Shown here: positions 1-6,058 of the stretch, one piece after another
Layout of the letters: every line of letters starts with the position of its first letter
Numbering within the stretch: position 1 is the first letter of the stretch
Assembly: GCA_021800315.1 (NCBI GenBank)
Contig: JAJYZD010000074.1
Coordinates: forward strand, 1 to 14,343
Direction: 5' to 3'
Source: Bacillota bacterium
Lineage (GTDB): Bacteria > Bacillota > Desulfotomaculia > Desulfotomaculales > JAJYZD01
Length of the DNA: 14,343 nucleotides
Notes under the pieces: model-generated
What the model was told of the DNA's origin: nothing
The model's database searches: none
Seen by the model: only the letters and a program-made list of their open reading frames with translations
Made by a program: the position numbers and the translations under genes

Positions 1-6
1 GGAACC

Positions 7-56
7 GGCCCCTTACGGGGCTAGGGGGGCGCAAGCCCCCTCCCCCTCGCGGGGGG
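7..56. repeat. Three consecutive GC-rich hairpins
   Basis: Three inverted repeats follow each other with almost no gap. Stem 7-12/17-22 has a TTAC loop. Stem 23-28/36-41 has an inner C-G pair closing a GCAA tetraloop. Stem 42-46/51-55 has a 4-base loop. None is followed by a T-run, so they are not ordinary intrinsic terminators. The stretch from 57 to 122 shows no gene or clear motif. These could be the tail of a structured RNA or an intergenic repeat cut by the window edge. Confidence 0.5.
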
Positions 57-122
57 AATCGCAATGGGATGCGCCGCACTTCCTCCCCATGGATAAATCC
101 AGGGGCATCCGCGCGGCAATTT

Positions 123-215
123 GGTGAGGGCGCGTCATGCCCGGAGGTGGCCGGCTGCAAAGTAAAGCCTGGACCGCATGGCGTAATGTTACGTCCGGTT
201 CAGGAATAAGGCACC
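123..215 (+). repeat. 93-bp intergenic repeat, copy 1
   Basis: A 93-bp sequence that recurs in the same orientation at 2131-2223 with 6 substitutions and no indels (87/93 identical). It begins GGTGAGGGCGCG and ends AAGGCACC, with only four terminal bases (GGTG/CACC) in inverted orientation. An internal stem GGACCG (171-176) with CGGTTC (196-201) is possible. It lies 110 bp upstream of the -35 of the Uma2 promoter. An open reading frame runs through it into the Uma2 gene, but that gene's own ribosome site and GTG start lie at 386-401, so the repeat is best read as non-coding. I do not recognise the family. Confidence 0.85.
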
Positions 216-304
216 GGGTAACGGTCCCGGGCCGGGCATCCTTCCGGTCAGCCGGAGCGGTGCGGGCTGTAAGGAGAAAGTTAACCGGAGATCCGAAAAA
301 AGCG

Positions 305-316
305 AACAATATTGTT
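305..316. promoter_or_regulatory. 12-bp perfect palindrome upstream of the Uma2 promoter
   Basis: AACAATATTGTT is a perfect dyad whose last base is 8 bp before the putative -35 box. Its position suits an activator or repressor site. No regulator gene lies beside it, so the role is inferred and it could be a chance AT-rich palindrome. Confidence 0.35.
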
Positions 317-324
317 ACCACGAC

Positions 325-353
325 TTGCTTTGAACGGGTATGTTTGGTAGAAT
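325..353 (+). promoter_or_regulatory. Putative sigma-A promoter of the Uma2 pair
   Basis: TTGCTT at 325-330 and TAGAAT at 348-353 are separated by 17 bp. A TGG triplet just before the -10 makes it an extended -10 type. Predicted transcription start is near 360, about 40 bp before the GTG start at 401. The -35 is weak (three of six consensus bases), so the call relies on the -10, the TG element and the spacing. Confidence 0.5.
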
Positions 354-400
354 TAATCCGATATCCCCTAGGACAATTCGCCCGGAAGGAGGCCCCTAAT

Positions 401-958
401 GTGGACGGATTGCTTATTAAGAGCGATAAACGTTATACCTACGACGATTACCTGAAGTTGAACGACGGCCATAATTACGAGGTCATCGGCGGAAACCTGA
501 TCATGGAGCCGAGACCGAGGCCGTATCACCAAAAGATCGTGGGCGTCTTGGACCATTTATTACGAACTTTTCTGCAAGATGATTTTCGTGGGGAGGTGTA
601 TTTAGACGTCGATGTGGTATTCGGCACCCAGGTAGCTTCTCCCGATATAGTCTTTGTGGCCAGGGACAGGCTTTGCATTGTTGGTGAACTTAATATCAAG
701 GGCGCCCCGGATCTGGTGATTGAGGTACTCTCACCTTCCACAAGATCATATGATCGCAGAGTCAAGGGCCAACTGTTTTTCGAGAACGGCGTCAAAGAGT
801 ATTGGCTTGTCGACCCCGCGCAGTTCTCGGTAGAGATACTCTCTCCGGGCGATGGCGCCTGGAAGCGTTTTGGGCTGTACGGCAAAGGGGATGCCGTATC
901 GTCACCGCTCCTGTCCGGTCTGGAGGTCATGGTAAAAGATATTTTCGGACTTGTCTGA
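401..958 (+). CDS. Uma2 (DUF820) family putative restriction-endonuclease-fold protein, copy 1
   Basis: 185 aa, the usual size for Uma2/DUF820 proteins, which have a PD-(D/E)XK nuclease fold; their biological role is poorly known. Visible family signatures: NYEVIGG (E27), SPDIVFV (D82), GAPDLVIEVLSP (D104, E108), K122, and GVKEYWLVDP (130-139). E27/D82/E108/K122 are candidate catalytic residues, so the nuclease core looks intact. The GTG start is chosen because AAGGAGG lies 8 bp upstream and the N-terminus then aligns residue for residue with the next gene. The reading frame stays open upstream to 137 but runs through the repeat. There is no signal peptide or membrane segment. It probably forms an operon with the paralogue 30 bp downstream. 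Confidence 0.87.
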   Translation: MDGLLIKSDKRYTYDDYLKLNDGHNYEVIGGNLIMEPRPRPYHQKIVGVLDHLLRTFLQDDFRGEVYLDVDVVFGTQVASPDIVFVARDRLCIVGELNIKGAPDLVIEVLSPSTRSYDRRVKGQLFFENGVKEYWLVDPAQFSVEILSPGDGAWKRFGLYGKGDAVSSPLLSGLEVMVKDIFGLV

Positions 959-988
959 GAGAGTATTTTCTACAAAGGAGGAAGCGCC

Positions 989-1543
989 ATGGAGGACTTT
1001 ATTTTTCGAAGCGATAAGCATTATACGTACGGTGATTACTGCAAGTTACGTGACGAACATAATTACGAGGTAATCGGCGGCACCCTTATCATCGAACCAA
1101 AACCGGGGCCTCGCCACCAGGAAATTGTTCGATCCATCGCTCAAGTACTTGGAGATTTTCTCCGGAAACATGACATCGGGAAGGTATATATTGACGTTGA
1201 CGTGGTTTTCGAGGACCAAGTGGTGTCCCCGGATTTGGTTTTCATCGCAAAAGACAGACTTGCCATCGTCCGGGAATCGCACATCCAGGGCGCCCCCGAC
1301 CTGGTGATAGAAGTGTTTTCCCCAGGCTCCGAATTCACTGACCGCAAGCACAAAGGCGATCTCTATTTCGCCAACGGAGTGACGCAATACTGGATGGTTG
1401 ATCCGGATACCTTCCTGGTCGAGGTGCTGTCCTTGGCCGAGGGCGGTTGGCTGGTCGGTGTCTATGACGAAAAAGATACCTTCTCTTCCCCGGTTTTTCC
1501 GGAACTGCGAATCGAAGTAAAGGATTTTTTCGGTCTTTCGTGA
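989..1543 (+). CDS. Uma2 (DUF820) family putative restriction-endonuclease-fold protein, copy 2
   Basis: 184 aa paralogue of the preceding gene, colinear with it without gaps for about the first 150 residues. The same signatures are present: NYEVIGG (E27), SPDLVFI (D82), GAPDLVIEVFSP (D104, E108), K122, and GVTQYWMVDP (130-139). The ATG start has AAAGGAGG 7 bp upstream. The 30-bp gap to the first gene contains only this ribosome site, so the two are likely co-transcribed. Families of diverged Uma2 paralogues are common in cyanobacteria and some clostridia. No methylase accompanies them, so a classical restriction-modification role is not supported by context. Conserved candidate catalytic residues argue against decay. 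Confidence 0.87.
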   Translation: MEDFIFRSDKHYTYGDYCKLRDEHNYEVIGGTLIIEPKPGPRHQEIVRSIAQVLGDFLRKHDIGKVYIDVDVVFEDQVVSPDLVFIAKDRLAIVRESHIQGAPDLVIEVFSPGSEFTDRKHKGDLYFANGVTQYWMVDPDTFLVEVLSLAEGGWLVGVYDEKDTFSSPVFPELRIEVKDFFGLS

Positions 1544-2130
1544 CCGCTCAACGGCTCGGGCCACAAAAACCCTTGACACATCGAATCGGCGCCGTTCCGC
1601 TCTACTGGCCGGTATCGCCTTAACCGCGCTCACCCCCCCAAATGAGCCACCTGACCACGGACACCCCCTTACGGACCATCCAGGGTCCCCGGCAGAGGGA
1701 AACTCTTCATCAAGTGCAAGGAGAAAAGCCAGGATCCTTTCTTTATCCCGCTGTGTGCCGAAGAAGTTGATACTGAACGTCACTGCATCCTTAAACGTTG
1801 TCAGTGCGAGCTGAAAATAGGGGTTATACTTGATGGAACCAGTGATAAACGCAGCAGCAATATCAAGATCATCAAAAGCGAGGCGGTGTCTTCCCCTCTT
1901 CCAGGGGAAAGGCGCCGCTGTTTTTGTTGGGGACAGCCGGCAATACCGGCGATCAGGCGGGCTCGCCCGGTGCGAACGTCCGCCGCCCCGTTCTCCCGGT
2001 GAGCGGGATGAGCGCGGCCACGGAGAGACCGGGCAGGAGCCGGCTCACCGCGCCGATCACCCGGAAGGGGATGGTTGGAGCGGATGCCGGCACGAAGAGA
2101 GCCCAGGGCAGCCGGCTTTGAGGGGACCGC
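1544..2130. other. Gene-poor, apparently decayed stretch
   Basis: About 590 bp with no intact gene of convincing character. It contains the - strand acyltransferase-like remnant described separately (1682-1882). Bases 1883-2130 are GC-rich with several short open frames lacking ribosome sites. A short hydrophobic - strand frame (about 1956-2117) could be another remnant but cannot be assigned. No terminator with a T-run was seen after the second Uma2 gene. Confidence 0.5.
1682..1882 (-). pseudogene. Remnant of a condensation-domain-like acyltransferase (C-terminal fragment)
   Basis: Reading the - strand from 1882 gives about 67 residues that look like genuine protein: a stretch including ITGSIKYNPYFQLAL, then AVTFSINFFGTQRDKERI and a final acidic helix LALDEEFP. 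The pattern (an I/V-GP-like turn, a hydrophobic strand, a second 'T-S-I-F' strand, then a short C-terminal helix) recalls the end of condensation-domain or wax-ester-synthase-type acyltransferases. The codons are less GC-biased than the surrounding junk. No ribosome site or good start precedes it, and the frame runs without a stop into the antisense of the Uma2 gene, so both ends are missing. The family assignment is from memory of the pattern and tentative; that it is a broken gene is better supported. Confidence 0.4.
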
Positions 2131-2223
2131 GGTGAGGGCGCGTCATGCCCGGAAGTGGCCGGTTGCAAAGTTAAACCTGGACCGCATGGCGTAATGTTAC
2201 GTCCGGATCAGGAACAAGGCACC
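2131..2223 (+). repeat. 93-bp intergenic repeat, copy 2
   Basis: Second copy of the 123-215 element in the same orientation, 2008 bp away, with 6 substitutions and no indels. The sequence match begins and ends abruptly on both sides. It lies 27 bp beyond the stop codon of the dehydratase-family gene (- strand), so it would be transcribed antisense as that operon's 3' region. The two copies bracket the Uma2 pair and the decayed segment. One substitution (T to A in the 3' arm of the GGACCG/CGGTTC stem) weakens rather than preserves pairing. Confidence 0.85.
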
Positions 2224-2250
2224 TCCCCATATTGGGCCGCACCCACTCCG

Positions 2251-3480
2251 TCAGATCCTCGTTTCCAGCGCTTCCAGAAAAGCCTGGACCCTGGTCTGGA
2301 CCTGCTCCTCGGCGTAAATCCTGGCATCGGCCATATCAGCTTCTACCACAAGGCCGGGCACGCCGGTCTCGTCGATCACCCGGTGGCGAATTTCTTCCTG
2401 GACCAGCGAGTAGGGCTTACAGGACCGGTTGGAGTGCATGACGAACCCGTCCAAATGAAAGTCTCGGATAAGATTGACCATTTGGCGGGTGCGGAAGGCC
2501 ACCGAGCGATTGAGAAAAACGGCCGTGTAGGTTCGGGCCAGGCTTTCCATCGCTTCGCCCGGGGCCGGCTGGACCGACCAACCCCCGCTATAGGTGTCGG
2601 TGACAAAACAGGCTCCGCGATCCGAAAACAGGCGATAGAAGCGAAAGAGTTGATGCCAGATGGCAATGTTGTCCCACAATAGACGATACCTCTCCCCGGG
2701 CACCGCCCCCTGTCCGCTGTGCACCCTTTCCCGGACCTCGCTCCGGAGCCGGCGGTAGTGGGTGACCGCAGCCGGAGTGCCCCGTAGAACCACAATCGGC
2801 GCCATATGGACAAACAGGTCGGGAGTGTTAAGCGGCGAGGGGCGCGTGCGGCACATCTCCCTTATCTCACACCACAACTTTACCGCTTCATTGCTAAGGT
2901 CGATATGTTTTTGCAGTTGGCCCGGCTTGAAACGCCGGCGGGTGAATGTTTCCAGTTGCCTGATCAGGTCTTGCAGTTGAGCCGATACGTAGGCGACGGC
3001 ATGTTCCTCCAACTCTCCGGCCACAAAAGGCGTGTCGATCATGAACAGGGGAACGTTAAGCCGTCGGGCCAGCGCCTCGTACCATTTGAGCACCGTCCCG
3101 CAGATGTTGTTGCAGGCGACAAGCAGGTCGGGTTTGGGCAAGCCGCCCATGGGAGCCAGGTCCGGACGCAAAAGCGCACCGATATCGGCCCGGGCGTAAG
3201 AGCACAGGTCCTGTGAATAGCCGGCTTGCTCGGCCACCCGGCACAGTTCGGAGGTAACCCGCCGGGTACCGCATATGGCGCCGAAATTCTCAGGGTAGAC
3301 AGGGTCGATCCCCATGGCGCGCACGATCTCCACCGGAGCCCCACTGGTGATCCAGGCCAGCGGCCGATGCCAGGGCCGGCCCCAGAGGCCGTGGTACCTG
3401 GAGAAAAAATAGTACCTTTGCATGGTTCGCCCCAGGTGGCGGGTGCTGTCCAGGGGCAGGTAACGGCGGTTCCCGGCCAT
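2251..3480 (-). CDS. 2-hydroxyacyl-CoA dehydratase / benzoyl-CoA reductase family subunit (HgdB/BcrB-like)
   Basis: 409 aa, the typical length of the larger subunit of this family. These enzymes carry [4Fe-4S] clusters and perform ATP-primed radical removal of water from 2-hydroxyacyl-CoA or reduction of aromatic acyl-CoA in the cytoplasm. Signatures: YPENFGAICG (C70), DLCSYAR (C93), ACNNICG (C123, C127) followed by LKWYE, MHSNRSCKPYS (C354), and EADMADAR near the C-terminus. ATG is chosen because it overlaps the TAA of the upstream subunit by one base and has AGGAGG 7 bp before it, indicating translational coupling. The ATP-dependent activator (HgdC/BcrAD type) is not in the window, so substrate and activation partner are unknown. 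The family is clear; the precise reaction is not. Confidence 0.88.
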   Translation of the reverse strand: MAGNRRYLPLDSTRHLGRTMQRYYFFSRYHGLWGRPWHRPLAWITSGAPVEIVRAMGIDPVYPENFGAICGTRRVTSELCRVAEQAGYSQDLCSYARADIGALLRPDLAPMGGLPKPDLLVACNNICGTVLKWYEALARRLNVPLFMIDTPFVAGELEEHAVAYVSAQLQDLIRQLETFTRRRFKPGQLQKHIDLSNEAVKLWCEIREMCRTRPSPLNTPDLFVHMAPIVVLRGTPAAVTHYRRLRSEVRERVHSGQGAVPGERYRLLWDNIAIWHQLFRFYRLFSDRGACFVTDTYSGGWSVQPAPGEAMESLARTYTAVFLNRSVAFRTRQMVNLIRDFHLDGFVMHSNRSCKPYSLVQEEIRHRVIDETGVPGLVVEADMADARIYAEEQVQTRVQAFLEALETRI

Positions 3481-4601
3481 TACTGACCCTCCTGATCCAA
3501 ATCCGACAGACATTCTAGAAAGGCCTCCAGTCTAACCTTTTCCTGTGCACCGGCCGTGCCGGTTTCCAGTTCCAGGATCAAGACGGAAACACCGGAAGAG
3601 CGTAATTTTTCACTGACGATCGTAGCATCCCAGGCGTGAGGGTCACAATACTTTCGCATCACCAGCACCGCTGCCCTGGCTCCGCGCAGGCGGGCCAACT
3701 CCGACAGATAATCCGGCCGGGCATTCAGGCTGCTGTGCCGGCAGGGGCAGGACGCCCGGACGCTCAGCCGGCGGACCAGCGCCGCCACAGGCTCTTTCTC
3801 CTCGTCCACCAATCCGTCGAAAGACCGGTAGCCGGAGCAGGTGTCGTCCGCCACAACCCGTGCTCCCAATTCCTCGACCATGGTGTAGAGGCCGTCCTCC
3901 TCCAAAACCGAGCCACTGATGAGCAGGCGGTGCCGCCCTTCGCCGTCATCGACCCCGGCTTCCAACTCCGGCCAGGCTGCTTCCAGTGCCGCCGCAAAGA
4001 CTGCCCGAGGCATCAACTGGCCGGCACGCAGGACGGCCGCCACCAACGAAGAAGGCAGGCCCGGTCGCATTTCGTCCAGACGTAAGGCCAGGGAGCGGAC
4101 CCGGTTCATCAATGATATGGCCTTCCGCAGTTCCCGCGGGTCGGCTTCCCGGCCGGCCCGGGCAGCCAGACGATGCCAGAGGTTTCGCATCTCGACGGTG
4201 CAGTAGGCATCCGCCCCCGGACCCTGCAGGGTGACAGGCGGCACCAACTGGAAAGTATCCCGGTGGTGCCAGATGCCGGCCAGGGATTGCATGGTATCAC
4301 AGGTGTGCGTGAATCCCGCGCCGATAAGGAAATCATACTCTCCCGCTTCCGCGGCAGCCAGACAGGATCGGGCCGGAAAGCAGCAATAGGCCGGTAACCG
4401 GCCAGGAACGGCCCTTTTGGCGATGGGCAGAATGCGAAGCGGCTCCCAGCCCAGACTGAGAACCAACTCTTCCGGCCAATAGCTGCAAAAGTAGCCGAAA
4501 GCGCGACGGCCCGGATAAAGATCCGGCCAGGCGGAACTGCCGGAAGCCGCGGCCGCCAATAAAACCGCAACAGGATCGCTAGCCGGCTCTGTGGCCCTCA
4601 T
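3480..4601 (-). CDS. 2-hydroxyacyl-CoA dehydratase / benzoyl-CoA reductase family second subunit
   Basis: 373 aa. It is the partner subunit of the dehydratase family, more diverged than the downstream gene. Family-like features: GYFCSYWPEELVLSLGWEPLRI (C39, the PEEL...AG.EPLR motif), THTCDTMQ (C101), DDTCSGYRSFDG (C255), and RKYCDPHAWD (C319) near the C-terminus. Three of these cysteines are in positions expected for cluster ligands. ATG is preferred because GGGAGG lies 10 bp upstream and the start overlaps the stop of the preceding ligase remnant (ATGA). The frame is open further upstream to an alternative GTG at 4784 with its own ribosome site; that would give a 434-aa protein with a proline-rich, non-family N-terminus, probably an artefact of a deletion. 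It overlaps the next subunit by one base. Confidence 0.8.
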   Translation of the reverse strand: MRATEPASDPVAVLLAAAASGSSAWPDLYPGRRAFGYFCSYWPEELVLSLGWEPLRILPIAKRAVPGRLPAYCCFPARSCLAAAEAGEYDFLIGAGFTHTCDTMQSLAGIWHHRDTFQLVPPVTLQGPGADAYCTVEMRNLWHRLAARAGREADPRELRKAISLMNRVRSLALRLDEMRPGLPSSLVAAVLRAGQLMPRAVFAAALEAAWPELEAGVDDGEGRHRLLISGSVLEEDGLYTMVEELGARVVADDTCSGYRSFDGLVDEEKEPVAALVRRLSVRASCPCRHSSLNARPDYLSELARLRGARAAVLVMRKYCDPHAWDATIVSEKLRSSGVSVLILELETGTAGAQEKVRLEAFLECLSDLDQEGQ

Positions 4602-4784
4602 GGGCCCGACGCCTCCCTTTCTTGCAGGATCCGCCGCAGGATTTTGCCAACGGCGCTCCTGGGCAAGTCCGCGCAAAACTCCAGGGCACTCCCCGGCGCC
4701 GGGTTCACAACCGGCCGGCTTCGGGGATCCCGGCCCGGATAACTCCGGTAAAGGGACATTTGCAGCAGGGGCGGCAGGCGTCAC
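4598..4784 (-). pseudogene. Internally deleted AMP-forming acyl-CoA ligase remnant
   Basis: Between about 4702 and the TGA at 4598-4600, the - strand encodes ALEFCADLPRSAVGKILRRI plus a short tail. This is the characteristic C-terminus of AMP-forming acyl-CoA synthetases (ANL family), including the catalytic lysine of the LPRSAVGK motif. Its stop overlaps the ATG of the dehydratase subunit (ATGA), as in an intact operon. Upstream, at 4784, a GTG with GGGAGG 7 bp before it opens a short frame (TPAAPAANVPLPEL) that could be the ligase's original N-terminus, but it is in a different frame from the C-terminal piece. The roughly 450 residues between them are gone. The simplest reading is a deletion that removed the ligase body. 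The C-terminal identification is firm; the N-terminal one is inference. Confidence 0.7.
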
Positions 4785-4809
4785 AAGGGCACCTCCCTGG
4801 ATAATGACA

Positions 4810-4829
4810 ATATGGATGGATATGGATGG
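4810..4829. repeat. Tandem 10-bp duplication (ATATGGATGG x2)
   Basis: Two exact back-to-back copies of ATATGGATGG lie in the gap between the TetR gene and the ligase remnant, just upstream of the GTG at 4784. It may be a slippage product or a leader element; no function can be assigned. Confidence 0.6.
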
Positions 4830-4866
4830 GTGAAATGGTTGTTTTACGCCGCGGCACCGCCTGGCA

Positions 4867-5487
4867 TCAAGGATTGGCCCCAGGCGGACCCTGACCGGCA
4901 AGGTGGGTCGCCACGAATTCATCAATGAAATATTCCTTCAGCTGGTCGGGGTTGCAATGAAAATAGTCCGTCCACTTGTCCTGAAATACGCTGAAGGCAA
5001 TGATGGGAATAAAGCCGGTGAAGAACTCGTGAACCAAGTAACGCTGCATTTCCTGCGCAGAACTGCCGTTATCCTTTCCACTTTCCAAACATGCATTGGT
5101 TGAATGTCTGATAACACTTTCCGCGCACTGAAAAAAATAGTTATTTTGATCGTCACCCTTTAACGATTCCATGAGCATAACCGAAAGGATCTTCTTCTTA
5201 TCATCAAGGAAATCCAGTACTCCCCTGATCTTGTCCTGAAAATTTTCGTACGGACCAATTTTTCCGTCCAGGGATATTCGTTTGTGCAACTTTTCAATAG
5301 CGGTATCGAACAACGATTTGACAATATCGTTCTTGTCCTTGAAATAATAGTAAATAAGCGCCTTATTGACGCCGGCCTTTTCAGCGATCATATTGACGCT
5401 CGTACCGTTGAACCCTTTTTCCGCAAACAACTCTCCCGCAGTTTCCAGAATTGTTTGGGCGGGACCGCTTTTATTCCCACCTGGCAC
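4867..5487 (-). CDS. TetR/AcrR family transcriptional regulator
   Basis: 206 aa, standard TetR length. The N-terminal helix-turn-helix (about residues 9-55) shows the family pattern: ILETAGELFAEKGFNGTSV, then IAEKAGVNKALIYYYFKDK. The C-terminal helical domain is variable, as expected for ligand binding. The GTG start at 5487 has a GGGGTG site 8 bp upstream; no better start exists. It is the first intact gene of a - strand cluster that continues with the ligase remnant and two dehydratase subunits, so it probably senses the operon's CoA ester or acid substrate (inference). A perfect palindrome 18 bp upstream suggests autoregulation. An 8-bp stem (4857-4864/4880-4887) spans the stop codon but lacks a T-run, so readthrough into the downstream genes is likely. 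It is markedly AT-richer than its neighbours, which may mean it was acquired separately. Confidence 0.92.
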   Translation of the reverse strand: MPGGNKSGPAQTILETAGELFAEKGFNGTSVNMIAEKAGVNKALIYYYFKDKNDIVKSLFDTAIEKLHKRISLDGKIGPYENFQDKIRGVLDFLDDKKKILSVMLMESLKGDDQNNYFFQCAESVIRHSTNACLESGKDNGSSAQEMQRYLVHEFFTGFIPIIAFSVFQDKWTDYFHCNPDQLKEYFIDEFVATHLAGQGPPGANP

Positions 5488-5504
5488 TTGTCTGCACCCC
5501 TAAC

Positions 5505-5518
5505 TAACCGGTCGGTTA
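5505..5518. promoter_or_regulatory. TetR-type operator palindrome
   Basis: TAACCGGTCGGTTA: perfect 6-bp half sites TAACCG/CGGTTA around a 2-bp centre. The AACCG-CGGTT form is common for TetR-family operators. It lies between the putative -10 (5526-5531) and the GTG of the TetR gene, covering the predicted transcription start, which fits repression of its own operon. Confidence 0.7.
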
Positions 5519-5525
5519 AACGTAT

Positions 5526-5531
5526 CTTATA
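5526..5531 (-). promoter_or_regulatory. Putative -10 box of the TetR operon
   Basis: TATAAG on the - strand sits 7 bp upstream of the operator palindrome. No good -35 is present at 16-18 bp. The sequence there belongs to or borders the truncated recombinase gene, so the native -35 may have been replaced when the IS element arrived. Expression may instead depend on the promoter at 6059-6088. Confidence 0.35.
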
Positions 5532-5537
5532 ATCCCC

Positions 5538-6050
5538 CTGCAGCGACTTTTTATCATCCTCACTGTCAACCACGTGAATTGCAACGCCGTAACCGGAAAA
5601 GAAACTTTTCAGATAACCGAACCCGAACCGGGTCAATCTGTCCCTATACGAAATAGCAATGTCGGTTATCCTGCCCTGCCTGGCCATTTCCATCAGCCGG
5701 ATCAGACCCTGACGCTTATCCGATAGTCCGGAAGCCACGTCGGTAATTTCCACTATGTCCCGCCATCCCCGGGAAACCATCGTCTCCCGGACCTGCGCCA
5801 CCTGCCGGCTTAAATCACCGCGCGCCTTCTGCTCATGAGAAGAAACGCGCCCGTACACAGCCAGAACCCGCCGTTCATCTGAAGGCTCACTGCTGCCCAA
5901 CAGCCGCTCGATCTCCGACGCGGAAATGCGTCTTTTGCCTCCTACAGTCCGTATTACCCGAAGTTTTCCGTCGCGATCCCACCGCTGGATGGTGATAAGG
6001 CGTACTCCCAGTCTTCTGGCTGCCTCTCCAGCACTGTACATCTTTTCCAT
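5538..6050 (-). pseudogene. Truncated IS607-family serine recombinase (TnpA)
   Basis: The first 171 codons encode an IS607-type transposase. A MerR-like DNA-binding domain (residues 4-50: MYSAGEAARRLGV, IQRWDRDGKL, GGKRRIS) is followed by a serine-recombinase domain with catalytic YGRVSSHEQK (S70), then SYRDRLTRFGFGYL and VVDSEDDKKSL. IS607 TnpA normally continues with an EELVEDL...F..R-type helix. Here the match stops at about residue 171 and the frame runs through the TetR operator and into the TetR start region, ending at 5388. The C-terminal DNA-contact helix is therefore missing, and no TnpB (OrfB) follows. The element is a dead fragment. The catalytic core is intact, but the protein would be a chimera with a 49-residue junk tail. 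Confidence 0.88.
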
Positions 6051-6058
6051 GATGCTTA

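Noticed and set aside
171..201. Resemblance of the 93-bp repeat to group II intron domain V
   Set aside because: The stem GGACCG/CGGTTC superficially resembles domain V ends, but the AGC catalytic triad and GNRA loop are absent, and the second copy breaks a pair instead of compensating.
137..400. N-terminal extension of the first Uma2 gene
   Set aside because: It would translate the 93-bp repeat and the promoter region; the GTG at 401 has an AAGGAGG site and aligns with the paralogue's start.
1573..1578. TTGACA box after the second Uma2 gene
   Set aside because: No acceptable -10 lies at 16-18 bp and no gene follows on that strand.
1046..1783. 245-codon - strand frame opposite the second Uma2 gene
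   Set aside because: Only its first 34 or so residues (to about 1682) look like protein and belong to the acyltransferase remnant; the rest is antisense of Uma2.
1956..2117. Hydrophobic - strand frame resembling part of an AzlD-type transporter subunit
   Set aside because: The pattern (LPWALF, then RLLPGLSVAALI) is suggestive, but it is short, GC-rich, starts inside the repeat and has no supporting context.
4857..4887. Hairpin around the TetR stop codon as a terminator
   Set aside because: The 8-bp stem is real but no T-run follows, and the stop codon lies in its loop; termination there is not supported.
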